The notes: generated by a model not told the origin, from the letters alone. Shown: positions 34,532-45,229, numbered from the stretch's first letter. The stretch: DNA of 55,557 nucleotides from Candidatus Zixiibacteriota bacterium (GCA_040756055.1 JBFLZR010000009.1:68620-124176), one strand, 5' to 3'. Numbers and translations are program-made.

Positions 34532-37500
34532 AGAAAAGAATCCCTTACCCACTGGCGGTGACAATAACAATCTTTTGTCTCGCCGCGTTGAGCATTGCAG
34601 GAGATAAATATCCCGAGAGGCCGGGACCGAATCCGGTCTGGGATCAGACCGAGACTGACAGCATCCTGCGGATCGATCAGACCGTATGGCCGGCACTCTA
34701 CGCCGTTCAGAACACGGGAGCGGTGCGCGCTTCGTTCACCTGTTTCGGTACGATCGGGGAGTTGGTACCCGGCCGGATGACAGGCTGGCCCGGCGTCGCC
34801 TTTGAAAGCCCGGTGAACAGCAGGCATGAATATCTCTTCACGGCCGCCCTTTGGGTCGGAGGAATCATCGGTGACGACACTCTCGTATCGACCGGGATTG
34901 CCGGCTGGACGGAGGTGGGACACGAGTATTACCCGCCCCTTTACCCGGACACCGGTTCAATAGAAATCATACACAACGCCGGCGACCTGAGTATCCGCGC
35001 TGAATTCTATGACACCGTTGAACAACGGGTAAACTTTGAACAGCATATTCCTCTCGGGTTGAAGTGCAGCATGAAGAGTCATGCCTGGAACGCACCTGCC
35101 TATCGCGACATGATTCTTTACGACCTGGTCATAACCAATTTTGAGGGAAACGACATCAGAGAGGCTTATGTCGGCATCTACCTCGATGGCGACGTGTGGG
35201 TTTGGTGGGAAAGTCACGGTTACGGCGACGATCTGGCCGGAAGTATCAGAGACAGAGGCATCGGCTACATAATAGACAATGACGGCGATATGCGAGCCGA
35301 TGATCCTGACCTGCGGAATTTGACGAAATGCGTGGCTCTCAAGTTGGTCGCCTCGTCACAGGAATTAGCGGATACCAATTTCAACTGGTGGGTCAATAGC
35401 GCTCTTCCTGAGAGGGATTTCGGACCCCGACGACTGGGAACAATCGACGACCCGTTTCGCGATTTCGGTACGGGGGGGGTCGGCACTCCTTCCAGGGACA
35501 AAAACAAATACTACACCCTGCGACACCCGGAATGGGACTACGATCAGGTCTACACCTTCACCGTCCAGCCCGATGACCCGGTATGGTCTCTTCCCCCCGC
35601 AGAGATGTCTCCGGGCACAAGTAAAGGGGCGGACACGAAGTTTCTGCTTTCGTATGGACCGGTTAATCTTGAACCGGACTCGAGCCTGAGGATGATTTTC
35701 GCCATGTTCACGGGCGACTCTGTCCATGTGGTCGCCGACAATATCGACAATCTTCCGTCAAATGTCACAAAGTACGTTTCGAATCTTAATTTTGGCGATG
35801 TTATTCTGAACAGCTATCGCGCCGATGAACTCGCTGACAGCATTCTCAATCCCATGTTGCCGGTGACCGGTCTACGGGTAACCTATCAGAGTTGGGATTC
35901 GCTGATGGTCGAGTGGGATCCCTGGGTTTTCGATGACGTTAGACACTATGAGTATTACCTGACGGAGGTTCCTTCGGATTCCATATACTACCCCGGAGTC
36001 GTTCCGCCGTGGCTTCGACCGGAGTCCTTTGACAGACTTTCGCCGCAAGGTAGATCGCCGCGGCCGAAGACTATTTTCACTGATCTCGATCCCGATAAGT
36101 TCTACTTTTTCAATGTCGCTCATCGTAGCGGTTCTGATGTCGGAGATCCGGGAGAAACCATCTTTCTTAACATGAGAGAACGTCACCGCGCACCGGTGGT
36201 AGATCGCTTATATGCTCCCTACTTCCCGGGACAAGTTGCTCAATTCTACTGGAGAAAACCGAACATCTCCGAACTCGACCATTTCAACATTTACCGATTC
36301 GAAAGTGAGGACGATCTCGAAGACCGTCATCTACCCTTCTACGACAGGGGGCAGATGCTCGGACAATTACAGCCCAAGGACAGCTTCTTCATAAACGATA
36401 CCCTTCGTTATTACTACTATGCCAAAAAACCCTTCGCCGTAGTCGGACCCGATGATACAACATTCACCGTTACGTCACCGGTTGACGGACACGCCTACGC
36501 GATCACGGCTGTCGATAAACACGGATTCGAATCCGATTTCTCCAATGCTGTCTTGCTTCTTGAGGCTATTCCCAGAACACAGGACATCCTGGTGGTAACG
36601 GCATCCAGAGTTATAGATCCCCTGTTCACGACTCGCGACCGGATCAATTCGTTTTATCAGGAGGTTCTTAATGGCTACGACTACGACATATACTACTACG
36701 CCGATACGATGGCCGCTCTTTATGATTGCTGGGACCCCCAGGCAGAGTGCTTCCGATGGACCGATCTTGCTCGTTATCGTATGGTGATCCTTGATGAGGA
36801 CTGGCGAGATGTAGCGTTAAATACCGACTACGAAGACAGGGTGCAGCCGTTCACCAAATACCTTTGCTCGGGCGGCAGACTTGCATTCTTCGGAAACCTG
36901 TTTGGCCTCAATCGCTTCTTTTCGACTCAGAGCCAGCCGGAATACTATCAGCAGGACCATTGGTTTATCCAGCGGTTTTTCGGAATCGACTCTCTGTTTT
37001 TCTATCCTTACAACTACTATTCCACCCGCACATCGCAACCATACGTGGACACCTGTTTCGGTTTTATCGAGGCCGTATCGCCCGATGGTACTCTGCCGAA
37101 TCTGGCTTTTGACACCGCCGGGGCCCCTCTCAGCGCTTTTATTCTAAAGTACTGGCCGTCCAATACCATGCCCTGCGTCTCAACTTTCATCCCCGGTGAG
37201 GCGGGCCAGGTGACCCACCTGTATAAATCGAGATACCCAGAGACATCGTGGCTCGACGGTCATCCGGTCGGCGTGAGGACTATTACGGATGAGGCTGAGA
37301 CCTATCTTTTTGGTTTTCACCTCTGGTCGATCGAGCGCGAGCAGGCCCGGCAGTTGATAGACCGTATATTTGACAATTCGCCTACCGCTACTTCAACGTC
37401 ATCCCTGACAGAATTGCCGGATAAATTCAATTTGCGGCAGAATTATCCCAATCCCTTCAACCCGGCAACGACCATTGTCTTCGAGCTTCCTCACGGATGC

Positions 37501-37701
37501 GAGGTTTCGCTGGAAATTCACAATATCCTGGGTCAGAAAGTCAGAACACTCTTGTCGCGGACACGACTCGCGGCCGGTTCGCATTCGATGGAATGGGATG
37601 GAACAGACGGCGCAGGCCAGGAGGTAGCGTCGGGAATTTACTTTTACACCCTGAAAACCGAGGAAAACACGGCCCACCGCAAGATGCTGCTGGTTCGGTA
37701 A
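34528..37701 (+). CDS. Large secreted sorted protein, third paralogue (tandem duplicate of the second)
   Basis: I place the start at ATG 34528 (1057 residues), where ATGA overlaps the previous stop and a signal peptide begins (MKKRIPYPLAVTITIFCLAA, near LSIAG|DKY); a longer frame from 34423 runs through the preceding sorting domain. It parallels the second paralogue along its whole length, sharing DTNFNWW, WDYDQVYTF, YYPGVVPPWLRPESFD, the alpha/beta segment (DILVVTASRVIDPLFTT; MVILDEDWRDVALN; FYPYNYYSTRT) and the sorting domain at about residue 970 (RQNYPNPFNPATTIVFELP; LGQKVRTLLSRT). It is the last gene before acs; I see no terminator hairpin after it. Confidence 0.85.
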   Translation: MKKRIPYPLAVTITIFCLAALSIAGDKYPERPGPNPVWDQTETDSILRIDQTVWPALYAVQNTGAVRASFTCFGTIGELVPGRMTGWPGVAFESPVNSRHEYLFTAALWVGGIIGDDTLVSTGIAGWTEVGHEYYPPLYPDTGSIEIIHNAGDLSIRAEFYDTVEQRVNFEQHIPLGLKCSMKSHAWNAPAYRDMILYDLVITNFEGNDIREAYVGIYLDGDVWVWWESHGYGDDLAGSIRDRGIGYIIDNDGDMRADDPDLRNLTKCVALKLVASSQELADTNFNWWVNSALPERDFGPRRLGTIDDPFRDFGTGGVGTPSRDKNKYYTLRHPEWDYDQVYTFTVQPDDPVWSLPPAEMSPGTSKGADTKFLLSYGPVNLEPDSSLRMIFAMFTGDSVHVVADNIDNLPSNVTKYVSNLNFGDVILNSYRADELADSILNPMLPVTGLRVTYQSWDSLMVEWDPWVFDDVRHYEYYLTEVPSDSIYYPGVVPPWLRPESFDRLSPQGRSPRPKTIFTDLDPDKFYFFNVAHRSGSDVGDPGETIFLNMRERHRAPVVDRLYAPYFPGQVAQFYWRKPNISELDHFNIYRFESEDDLEDRHLPFYDRGQMLGQLQPKDSFFINDTLRYYYYAKKPFAVVGPDDTTFTVTSPVDGHAYAITAVDKHGFESDFSNAVLLLEAIPRTQDILVVTASRVIDPLFTTRDRINSFYQEVLNGYDYDIYYYADTMAALYDCWDPQAECFRWTDLARYRMVILDEDWRDVALNTDYEDRVQPFTKYLCSGGRLAFFGNLFGLNRFFSTQSQPEYYQQDHWFIQRFFGIDSLFFYPYNYYSTRTSQPYVDTCFGFIEAVSPDGTLPNLAFDTAGAPLSAFILKYWPSNTMPCVSTFIPGEAGQVTHLYKSRYPETSWLDGHPVGVRTITDEAETYLFGFHLWSIEREQARQLIDRIFDNSPTATSTSSLTELPDKFNLRQNYPNPFNPATTIVFELPHGCEVSLEIHNILGQKVRTLLSRTRLAAGSHSMEWDGTDGAGQEVASGIYFYTLKTEENTAHRKMLLVR

Positions 37702-37784
37702 AAATGCTCAAACAATCTTAATAAAAAAGACCTGCTATACGTATATTTGGCAGTCAACCCATCAAGCTGCAAGGAGCTTTAAAG

Positions 37785-39755
37785 ATGGCAAAAACTGCCG
37801 CGGGCAAGCAGAAAACCAAAGAGTCATCACGAATCGGCAAGCTGCTGGTTGAAAAACGCAAGTTCAAGCCTTCCATTGTCTTTGTCAAGAAGGCTCACGC
37901 CAACAAGAAAGATATTTACTCTGCCGCCAACTCCAACCCGGCTGAATTCTGGGAGAAAATGGCTTCGGAGCTAGTTTGGAAGAAAAAATGGACCAAAGGG
38001 CTTCAGTGGAATCCCCCCGATGCCAAATGGTTCGTCGGCGGAAAACTCAACGTAACCGAGTCCATTCTCGATCGTCACATCACCGGCTGCACTCGCAATA
38101 AAGCCGCCATAATGTGGGAGGGCGAACCCGGAGATAAACGCACCATCACCTACTACGAGCTCTATCGTCAGGTCAACAAGTTCGCCAACGTCCTCAAGCA
38201 TTTTGGTATCAAGAAAGGTGACCGCGTTGCTATATATCTGCCGATGATACCTGAACTTGTCGTGGCTATGCTCGGCTGCGCCCGGATTGGCGCGATACAC
38301 TCAATCGTGTTCGGCGGTTTCTCCCCCGAATCACTCCGTGATAGAATTAATGACGCTCAGGCCAAGATGCTAATCACGGCTGACGGTTCGTTTCGACGCG
38401 GACAAATTTTACCGTTGAAACACGACGCCGACATCGCCATCGCCGACTGCCCTTCAATTGAAAACGTCATCATAGTCAAGCGAGGCGACTTTCTTCTCAG
38501 GGTCAAAGAGGGCCGCGACCACTGGTATCATCGCCATATGCAGGATGCCGATAACTACTGCCCTCCCGTCTACATGGACAGTGAGGATCCGCTCTTCATA
38601 CTCTACACCTCGGGCACAACCGGCAAACCCAAGGGTATCGTGCACACGTGCGGCGGATATATGACCGGCGTTCATGCGACAACGAAATACGTTTTCGATA
38701 TCAAGGAGGATGATGTTTACTGGTGTACGGCGGACATCGGTTGGATCACGGGACACTCTTATATCACCTATGGACCGCTCTCAAACGGCGCGACACAGGT
38801 AATGTACGAAGGGGCTCCGGACTGGCCGGATCAGGATCGGTTCTGGCAAATTGTCGAAGACTACGGGGTCTCCATATTCTACACCGCGCCAACCGCCATC
38901 AGATCATTCATGAAATGGGGCCGTGAGTGGCCGGACAAACACGATTTGAGTTCACTTCGGCTGCTTGGAACGGTAGGTGAACCGATCAATCCGGAAGCTT
39001 GGATGTGGTATCACGAGGTCATTGGCCGCAAGGAGTGCCCGATTGTCGATACCTGGTGGCAGACCGAAACCGGCCACATCATGATTACACCGCTTCCGGG
39101 TCTGACTGCCACAAAACCGGGTTCCGCCACCCGCCCTTTTCCGGGCATTGAAGCCGCGATACTTGACGAAAACGGTAAGCCGACCAACAACGGCGGTGGG
39201 TACCTTGCCGTAACGAAACCATGGCCCGGTATGTTGCGGGGAATCTGGGGTGACAGGCAGCGCTATATAGATACCTACTGGTCAAAGTGGCCGGGTGTCT
39301 ATTTCCCCGGTGACGGCGCGAAGGTCGATGAAGACAGGTACTTCTGGATTCTCGGTCGTGTCGACGATGAAATAAACATCTCCGGGCATCGCATCTCTAC
39401 CATGGAGGTGGAATCAACTCTTGTCGCCCACCCCAGTGTTGCGGAAGCCGCGGTGGTGGGAATTCCCCATGATTTGAAGGGTGAGTGTCTTGCGGCTTTC
39501 GTTACCCTTGGCAACGGCGTTGAGATCAACGACAGACTGGTAGGTAATCTAAAAGATTTCGTCACGCGAAAAATCGGCGCGATTGCCAGGCCGGAGAAGA
39601 TTATCTTCACGCCGGACCTGCCCAAAACGCGCTCCGGTAAAATCATGCGACGGCTCCTGCGCGACATAGCTGCGGGAAAAATCATGGGCGACACCACCAC
39701 TTTGGCCGATCCGGACGTATTAAATAGGATCAAAAAACGTTACGAAGACGATTAG
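37785..39755 (+). CDS. acs: Acetyl-CoA synthetase (acetate-CoA ligase, AMP-forming)
   Basis: The 656-residue enzyme has the full Acs sequence. It has the P-loop-like [18 protein letters not shown] (about residues 270-287), [31 protein letters not shown], the hinge region [20 protein letters not shown], and the acetylation-lysine motif [17 protein letters not shown] near residue 620. It activates acetate to acetyl-CoA via acetyl-AMP. The ATG follows AAGGAG after nine bases. The first about 35 residues are a Lys-rich extension beyond the usual start. It stands alone, with an independent promoter region (37702-37784) and a strong terminator. Confidence 0.97.
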   Translation: MAKTAAGKQKTKESSRIGKLLVEKRKFKPSIVFVKKAHANKKDIYSAANSNPAEFWEKMASELVWKKKWTKGLQWNPPDAKWFVGGKLNVTESILDRHITGCTRNKAAIMWEGEPGDKRTITYYELYRQVNKFANVLKHFGIKKGDRVAIYLPMIPELVVAMLGCARIGAIHSIVFGGFSPESLRDRINDAQAKMLITADGSFRRGQILPLKHDADIAIADCPSIENVIIVKRGDFLLRVKEGRDHWYHRHMQDADNYCPPVYMDSEDPLFILYTSGTTGKPKGIVHTCGGYMTGVHATTKYVFDIKEDDVYWCTADIGWITGHSYITYGPLSNGATQVMYEGAPDWPDQDRFWQIVEDYGVSIFYTAPTAIRSFMKWGREWPDKHDLSSLRLLGTVGEPINPEAWMWYHEVIGRKECPIVDTWWQTETGHIMITPLPGLTATKPGSATRPFPGIEAAILDENGKPTNNGGGYLAVTKPWPGMLRGIWGDRQRYIDTYWSKWPGVYFPGDGAKVDEDRYFWILGRVDDEINISGHRISTMEVESTLVAHPSVAEAAVVGIPHDLKGECLAAFVTLGNGVEINDRLVGNLKDFVTRKIGAIARPEKIIFTPDLPKTRSGKIMRRLLRDIAAGKIMGDTTTLADPDVLNRIKKRYEDD

Positions 39756-39833
39756 CAGGGTATGAGGGCTAGAGCAGGGCGAGGGTTGTGTGGCCCGGAG
39801 CGTTACATAAAGACTAAACGCTCACTGTGGGAA

Positions 39834-39871
39834 ACAGGGGTTCGAGATACCGAACCCCTGTCCTTTTACAT
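39834..39871 (+). terminator. Rho-independent terminator after acs
   Basis: A perfect 11-base stem (39834-39844 with 39851-39861) with a six-base loop is followed by a T-rich tract (CCTTTTACA). It lies 79 bases after the acs stop and between convergent genes, so it may also slow transcription from the SPFH gene, although no T run lies on that side. Confidence 0.8.
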
Positions 39872-39890
39872 TGTTTTCCTGAGACTGAGA

Positions 39891-40700
39891 TTACTGCCCA
39901 CCGAGAATGATCGGCAGGCTGCCGGCGTCGTTGCCGACTATAACCACCTTGGTATTGGGTGACTCGGCGATTTTGAGGGTAGCCTCAATACCTTTCCATT
40001 TCAACAGCGATGGCGTTATGCCGGCCGAGACAATTTGCTGAAAATCGGCGATACCCTGTGCCTCAATTCGTTTTCGCTCTGCCTCGAGCTTTTCTTTCTC
40101 GATCGTGAATTGCATCTTCTGCGCTTCCTGATCCGCCGTTAGCTTGAAATTGATAGCCTCGGATATTTTGGCGGGTATCACTACATCTCGAACAAGCACC
40201 TTCTCGACAATAATGTACTTCTCTGCCATAGCATCTCTGAGCTGGGTCAGAATTTCATCATTCAGTTGCTCGCGTTTAGTCGAATAGATTTCTTCCGGTT
40301 TGAATCGACCGGCCACAGCCCTGGCAATCCCCCTGATATTCGGAGCAACGGCGACCTCATAGTATCGCGGACCGATTTCAATCTGCAGCGAATCGAGCTT
40401 GTCAATTTCCGGGCGGTACAGAATAGACACTTCCATGTTGATCGTCGCGCCATCGGACGATAGTACCGTCAGATCCTCCCTCTGCTCCATCACTCTCGTC
40501 GGATACACGAACATGGTGTTCCATGGCAGATGCCACGCGAAACCTTCGGGGTAAATCTTCCCCATCTCGGTACCATCACCGAACTTATAGTAAAACACGC
40601 CCCGGTGGCCCGATGGAACCTGGGTACCGCAGCCGACCAGCGTGGCCGACAGTATCAGAATTATCAGCAGCGGCAGATGTTGAAATTTCTTTCCCGACAT
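39891..40700 (-). CDS. SPFH/prohibitin-family protein anchored as a lipoprotein
   Basis: The 269-residue protein has a prohibitin-type SPFH (band 7) domain at about residues 28-190 (SGHRGVFYYKFGDGTEMG; WHLPWNTMFVYPTRVMEQRE; VRDVVIPAKISEAIN). A helical segment follows (QEAQKMQFTIEKEKLEAERK) and then a tail IVGNDAGSLPIILGGQ. Unlike prohibitins, which use an N-terminal membrane helix, it has a lipoprotein signal with a lipobox ending LVGC (C24), so it would be lipid-anchored on the periplasmic side. SPFH proteins form membrane ring scaffolds that guard proteases. AAGGAGG lies four bases before the ATG. No partner protease is adjacent. Confidence 0.85.
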   Translation of the reverse strand: MSGKKFQHLPLLIILILSATLVGCGTQVPSGHRGVFYYKFGDGTEMGKIYPEGFAWHLPWNTMFVYPTRVMEQREDLTVLSSDGATINMEVSILYRPEIDKLDSLQIEIGPRYYEVAVAPNIRGIARAVAGRFKPEEIYSTKREQLNDEILTQLRDAMAEKYIIVEKVLVRDVVIPAKISEAINFKLTADQEAQKMQFTIEKEKLEAERKRIEAQGIADFQQIVSAGITPSLLKWKGIEATLKIAESPNTKVVIVGNDAGSLPIILGGQ

Positions 40701-40833
40701 AAAACCTCCTTAATGGATAATAACGATTTGCTGATTAACTGTCATATATTACCGGTCTGGCGAACACATATTCAACAAAAAAACCATCTCAGTCGGCAAT
40801 CGATAGCTGAGCCAAACCGACCGTGCTTGTGGT

Positions 40834-41532
40834 TCAGGCCAGATCAAACAGCAGCAACTCCATCGACGAATATGCCGCAAGTTTTATTTGTGATTCGCGG
40901 CTGACAGCGACACCATCACCGGCCCCAACTCGCACGCCACCAACGGAACCATCACCACGCACAATCTGAATCCATAGATGTCGTTCGGGCCCGATGTCAT
41001 ACACCAATTCCCGCCCGGGATCCAGCACGGAGCCATAAAGCTGAACATCCTGATTAACGTGTATCACTTCGTCCGCGAAACGATTCGAAGCCAATAGGTA
41101 CAGATCGTTGCGCAAACCCTCCTCCTCAAAGCTTATTTGCTGATAAGATGGCTTGAGGTTCTTCTCTTCCGGAAAGATCCATATCTGAAGAAAATGAACC
41201 GGTTCGGTCTTCGAGTGATTGAACTCGCTATGGGTCAGGCCGCTTCCGGCCGTCATGCGCTGAAGGCTGCCGGGACGGATGACCGATCCCGTTCCGAGAC
41301 TGTCTCGGTGCTCGAGGGCGCCTTCGATGACATAGGTCAGAATTTCCATGTCACGATGCGGATGTTGCCCGAAGCCGCCGCCGGGCGCGACACGGTCTTC
41401 GTTAATCACACGTAGTTTCCGGAAGTGAGTGTGCTCCGGATCGTGGTATTGGTTGAAGGAAAACGTATGGTAACTATCCAGCCAGTCAACAACTGTTCGC
41501 CCACGTTCGTGGGCCGCACGCAGTTTTATCAA
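40834..41532 (-). CDS. Pirin family protein (bicupin, YhhW-like)
   Basis: The 232-residue protein is a pirin-type bicupin with the iron ligands in place: H57 and H59 (GFGQHPHRDMEILTYV), H101 and E103 (AGSGLTHSEFNHS). The first cupin is conserved; the second (about residues 150-230) is not metal-binding, as usual. Bacterial relatives include the quercetin 2,3-dioxygenase YhhW, but most pirins have no assigned substrate. It is monocistronic, downstream of a lipoprotein gene on the same strand with 86 bases between, and has no clear regulatory site. Confidence 0.93.
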   Translation of the reverse strand: MIKLRAAHERGRTVVDWLDSYHTFSFNQYHDPEHTHFRKLRVINEDRVAPGGGFGQHPHRDMEILTYVIEGALEHRDSLGTGSVIRPGSLQRMTAGSGLTHSEFNHSKTEPVHFLQIWIFPEEKNLKPSYQQISFEEEGLRNDLYLLASNRFADEVIHVNQDVQLYGSVLDPGRELVYDIGPERHLWIQIVRGDGSVGGVRVGAGDGVAVSRESQIKLAAYSSMELLLFDLA

Positions 41533-41618
41533 TATTAAGCCCCTTTTTCAATGTCTTAATTAAATATCCTGTCAGATGAATAAAACAGCCGAAGACGGCC
41601 ATTTGTTCACGCGGGGAA

Positions 41619-42572
41619 TCAGTCGCTCACGCGATAGGGGATACACCACATCTTATTGGTGAGGTTGTGGTGCTGGAAAATCAGTATATTCAGGGGATTT
41701 TGATTGTTGTCCACGGTGTTGATGGTTACACGCAGTATGGAGTCATCACCGGGTACAAAGGCATATTTGTGAAATCCGTTGTCGGTCTCTCCGGCAACAG
41801 TATAATGAGGCGGCACGACAGGAGTCGTTACCGAAAACTCCAACGCCTCACCATCGGAAATCACTGCAATCCCATCCTCGCCGGTGATGTCGAGATATAC
41901 ATGGTCAGTGTAATATGTAGTCGGCAAGGTATCCGGCCCCAGTGTATCCCACGGAACTCGGGAAACGTCAATCAACAGGTAGTCGTTGCGCTTTTGCAGA
42001 ACACTATCCGCCCAAAACGTAGTAGCGTCTTCGCGTTCAGCTAGCACTCGCGTCTCAGATGCCGTCCCGCCACCTCCAAAGCCCATGAGCTTCCATCCGA
42101 CAAAAGCCTTACTGTCATCACCTATCTTTATGAAATAGCCATAGCGAGTCAGTGTGTAGCGAGATGATGTTTCGCTCGAGTCAGTCCCCTCAATCCTGTG
42201 CTTCGTGACATAGAAATTGTCGACAACGGTTGCCTCGGCATCTCTGGATACCGATATCGGCGGACCAAAGTCCTGCACATAGGATGCTCCGTTTTGCGAC
42301 ATCTGCTCGGTGATTATGTCGACGCTGATCTCGCGTTTGACGGAGTCATCGACATCAAAATAGATCACCCCCGGTTCATCGGCGAAAGTGTACTGATCTT
42401 CCGGGATAATATTGGTATTGCGAAATAGGGCTATGGCGTCATCGGATTCGGATATATACCGGATGATTTCTTCCGAATCGACTATCACCGGTATATCAAT
42501 TTCGTCACACGCCGACATAATAAGTGAGCCGGCGACGAGCAGTGTGAAAGTGCTAACCCTGTTTAATCTCAT
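41619..42572 (-). CDS. Putative lipoprotein of unknown function
   Basis: From ATG 42572 (317 residues; a TTG three codons earlier is possible) a lipoprotein signal is evident (MRLNRVSTFTLLVAGSLIMS, lipid-modified C22). The mature chain begins DEIDIPVIVDSEE and contains repeated aspartate-rich beta-like segments with no domain that I recognise (GYFIKIGDDSKAFVGWKLMG; WDTLGPDTLPTTYY). The last third resembles an immunoglobulin-like module (EFSVTTPVVPPHYTVAG). Its position between uvrB and pirin gives no functional clue. It could be a surface lipoprotein that binds ligand or partner. Confidence 0.6.
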   Translation of the reverse strand: MRLNRVSTFTLLVAGSLIMSACDEIDIPVIVDSEEIIRYISESDDAIALFRNTNIIPEDQYTFADEPGVIYFDVDDSVKREISVDIITEQMSQNGASYVQDFGPPISVSRDAEATVVDNFYVTKHRIEGTDSSETSSRYTLTRYGYFIKIGDDSKAFVGWKLMGFGGGGTASETRVLAEREDATTFWADSVLQKRNDYLLIDVSRVPWDTLGPDTLPTTYYTDHVYLDITGEDGIAVISDGEALEFSVTTPVVPPHYTVAGETDNGFHKYAFVPGDDSILRVTINTVDNNQNPLNILIFQHHNLTNKMWCIPYRVSD

Positions 42573-42609
42573 AAGTGTCAAATCTCGGTGTTAAGACAGT
42601 GACGCTTAG

Positions 42610-44658
42610 CTACCGAGTTTTGTTTTTTCCTTTTTTCAGATCGGCTTTCAGGTCTTTAATTTCATCGCGGATCAGCATGGCTGTCTCGAAATCAAGATTG
42701 TCGGCGGCCTGCTTCATCGCCTTCATCATAAACGCCACCTGATCCTCTTTCCGCATGGTATCAAAATAATCCGGTTTTTCAAACCCTTTTTCTTCTACCG
42801 TCTTGGCATCGGCAAACTGCGTCGCCCTGAGTATCTCTTCCCGCGTTTTGAAAATGGTCTCCGGATTGATATTGTGCTCTTCATTGTAAGCTATCTGTTT
42901 GGCCCGACGGCGGTCGGTTTCTTCGATCGCTTTTCGCATCGAATCGGTAATTTTATCCGCGTAGAGTATAACTTCGCCATCCTTGTTTCGAGCGGCCCGG
43001 CCGACTGTCTGAATCAGCGAACGTTCGGAACGCAAAAAGCCTTCTTTGTCGGCATCCAGAATGGCCACCAGAGAGACCTCCGGAAGATCCAATCCTTCCC
43101 TGAGAAGGTTAACCCCAACGAGGACATCGAATTCCGCCAACCGCAGATCGCGAATAATCTCGGTTCTGTCGATAGCGTCAATTTCGCTGTGAAGGTACCG
43201 CACTCGAATACCGGCCTTTTTCATATAGTCCGTAAGGTCTTCGGCCATCCTCTTGGTCAGGGTGGTAACCAGCACGCGCTCAGCTTTGGCCTGCCGGATT
43301 CTTACCTGTTCGAGAAGATCATCTACCTGGGTGCCGAGGGGCTTGACCGTTATTTTGGGATCGAGAAGGCCGGTAGGTCGAATAACCTGATCCACAACCA
43401 CACCTTCGCATTTCTGCAGCTCATATTCGGCCGGTGTGGCAGAGACGAAAATGGTCTGTTGCGTCACAGATTCGAACTCCTCGAAAAACAGCGGTCGGTT
43501 GTCCAGCGCCGATGGCAGGCGAAATCCGTGCGCGACCAGCGTTTCCTTGCGGCTGCGATCACCGGAATACATCGCCCTCACCTGCGGAATTGTCTGGTGC
43601 GACTCGTCTATTATCGTGAGAAAATTCTCCGGGAAGAAATCTATCAGGGTGAAAGGCCTCTCCCCTTTGCGTCGTCCGGTAAGATGGCGGGAGTAGTTCT
43701 CGATTCCCGAGCAGTAGCCGACTTCTTTGAGCATTTCAAGGTCGTACTTAGTCCGCATTTCTATACGCTGGGCTTCCAGCAGTTTGTTCTCCGTCACGAA
43801 TTGCTCAGTTGTCTCTTTGAGTTCAGCTTTGATATCGGCAATAGCCTTCTCAAGCTGCTGCTTGGAGGTAATGAAGTGTTTGGCCGGATAGACCGCTATT
43901 TTATCGCGCTGCTTGATAACCTCGCCGGTCAGCGGGTTGACCTCGGTTATTCGGTCAACAGTGTCGCCGAAGAATTCAATCCTGAAGGCGTTTTCGTGAT
44001 AAGCGGGAATCAGTTCAACCGTATCCCCGCGAACCCGAAAATTGCCTCTGGCGAAGGCTATATCATTGCGATTGTAATGGATCGCGATCAGCTTGTGGAT
44101 GATCTCATCGCGGTCAACCTCCATACCCTTTTGGATAAACACAAACTGCCGCTTGTACTCCTCCGGCGAGCCGAGGCCGTAGATGCAGGAAACCGATGCT
44201 ACTATTATGACATCGTCGCGCTCCAGAAGTGACGCGGTGGCCCTGAGGCGCAGGCGATCGATATCATCGTTGATTGACGTGTCTTTCTCGATATAGGTAT
44301 CAGTGGTCGGCAGGTACGCTTCCGGCTGGTAGTAATCATAATAGCTGATAAAGAACTCGACCGCGTTGTTGGGGAAAAACGCTTTCAATTCACCGTACAA
44401 CTGGGCCGCCAGAGTCTTGTTGTGAGAGATAACCAGGGTAGGCCGGGATGTCTGGGCGATCACGTTGGCCACCGTGAAAGTCTTGCCCGAACCGGTCACG
44501 CCCAGCAGAGTCTGGTACTTCTGCCCGGAATTTACTCCTTCGACCAGTTCCCGGATGGCGTTAGGCTGGTCCCCTTTGGGGGTAAATTTGGACTGTAGTT
44601 CAAATACACCCCTTGGCGATTTCCTGTCTGTATTCGTCCCTTGCGGCATCTTTGGCAT
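42610..44658 (-). CDS. uvrB: Excinuclease ABC subunit B
   Basis: The 682-residue helicase-like protein shows Walker [15 protein letters not shown] (about residues 53-66), the beta-hairpin region [20 protein letters not shown] that grips damaged DNA, SYLDES-like [15 protein letters not shown], the helicase motif [20 protein letters not shown], and the C-terminal UvrC-interacting UVR motif ([20 protein letters not shown]). UvrB verifies lesions in nucleotide excision repair with UvrA and UvrC. Its length matches the family. It stands alone, and uvrA and uvrC are not in the window. An antisense open frame of 452 codons within it is a shadow. Confidence 0.98.
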   Translation of the reverse strand: MPKMPQGTNTDRKSPRGVFELQSKFTPKGDQPNAIRELVEGVNSGQKYQTLLGVTGSGKTFTVANVIAQTSRPTLVISHNKTLAAQLYGELKAFFPNNAVEFFISYYDYYQPEAYLPTTDTYIEKDTSINDDIDRLRLRATASLLERDDVIIVASVSCIYGLGSPEEYKRQFVFIQKGMEVDRDEIIHKLIAIHYNRNDIAFARGNFRVRGDTVELIPAYHENAFRIEFFGDTVDRITEVNPLTGEVIKQRDKIAVYPAKHFITSKQQLEKAIADIKAELKETTEQFVTENKLLEAQRIEMRTKYDLEMLKEVGYCSGIENYSRHLTGRRKGERPFTLIDFFPENFLTIIDESHQTIPQVRAMYSGDRSRKETLVAHGFRLPSALDNRPLFFEEFESVTQQTIFVSATPAEYELQKCEGVVVDQVIRPTGLLDPKITVKPLGTQVDDLLEQVRIRQAKAERVLVTTLTKRMAEDLTDYMKKAGIRVRYLHSEIDAIDRTEIIRDLRLAEFDVLVGVNLLREGLDLPEVSLVAILDADKEGFLRSERSLIQTVGRAARNKDGEVILYADKITDSMRKAIEETDRRRAKQIAYNEEHNINPETIFKTREEILRATQFADAKTVEEKGFEKPDYFDTMRKEDQVAFMMKAMKQAADNLDFETAMLIRDEIKDLKADLKKGKNKTR

Positions 44659-44902
44659 CTAACCCTTTTAATGTCCGAACTCTCAATATAGTTGGGCCTT
44701 GCCCCGGCGGCAATCACAATTCGCGGTTACAAAATGCCCTAAATTAAACTGGAACCATGTTTTATCCGGGTAGTTTAAAGGCTGAGACAAAACCGGCCAA
44801 GCCGGCAAGAAGGAAAATTTGCCTTGACTTGATGGGTGTTTTTATTACCTTTTGCAGCTTAACTTTAAGCCTGAAAATAATTTCGAAATTTCGGAGGATA
44901 GA

Positions 44903-45229
44903 ATGTACGCTGTTTTCAAACTCGCTGGAGTACAGTTTTCCGCACAGGAAGGTGAAGTAATAAAAGTACCCCTGCAGAAGGCCGAGCCCGGCGCAAAGAT
45001 TGACATCACCGATGTCATGCTGGTAAAGAACAACGACAATATGCTGGTCGGTACACCGTATCTGAGCGACACGAAGATAGAAGCTGAGCTTCTCGGTAAC
45101 GGCAAGGACGACAAGGTTGAGATTTACAAATACAAACGCCGGACAAAATACCGTCGCAGACAGGGGCATCGCCAGGATTATAGCGAGATCAGGATCGACA
45201 AAATCATTGCTCCGGCCGCCCAAAATTAG
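44903..45229 (+). CDS. rplU: 50S ribosomal protein L21
   Basis: From ATG 44903 (108 residues), preceded by CGGAGGATAGA, the protein is a typical L21 (MYAVFKLAGVQFSAQEGEVI; KTKYRRRQGHRQDYSEIRID). It is an early-assembling large-subunit protein. The neighbouring L27 gene, found next to L21 in most bacteria, is missing; bamA follows five bases later. The 244 bases between uvrB and this start are AT-rich and hold no gene I can support; they could contain an L21 leader. Confidence 0.94.
   Translation: MYAVFKLAGVQFSAQEGEVIKVPLQKAEPGAKIDITDVMLVKNNDNMLVGTPYLSDTKIEAELLGNGKDDKVEIYKYKRRTKYRRRQGHRQDYSEIRIDKIIAPAAQN

Larger units (their letters stand above)
31334..37701 (+). repeat. Tandem gene duplication (two 3.2-kb paralogous units)
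   Basis: The two genes 31334-34531 and 34528-37701 align end to end, with the strongest nucleotide similarity near 33790-33900 and 36970-37080 (the blocks encoding FYPYNYYSTRT and TCFGFI). The unit boundary is the four-base ATGA overlap. The gene at 29106 shares only the N-terminal and C-terminal parts, so it is an older relative. Confidence 0.75.

Noticed and set aside
42874-44232. 452-codon plus-strand frame opposite uvrB
   Set aside because: The minus strand encodes UvrB with all motifs; long antisense frames are common opposite such GC-biased codons.
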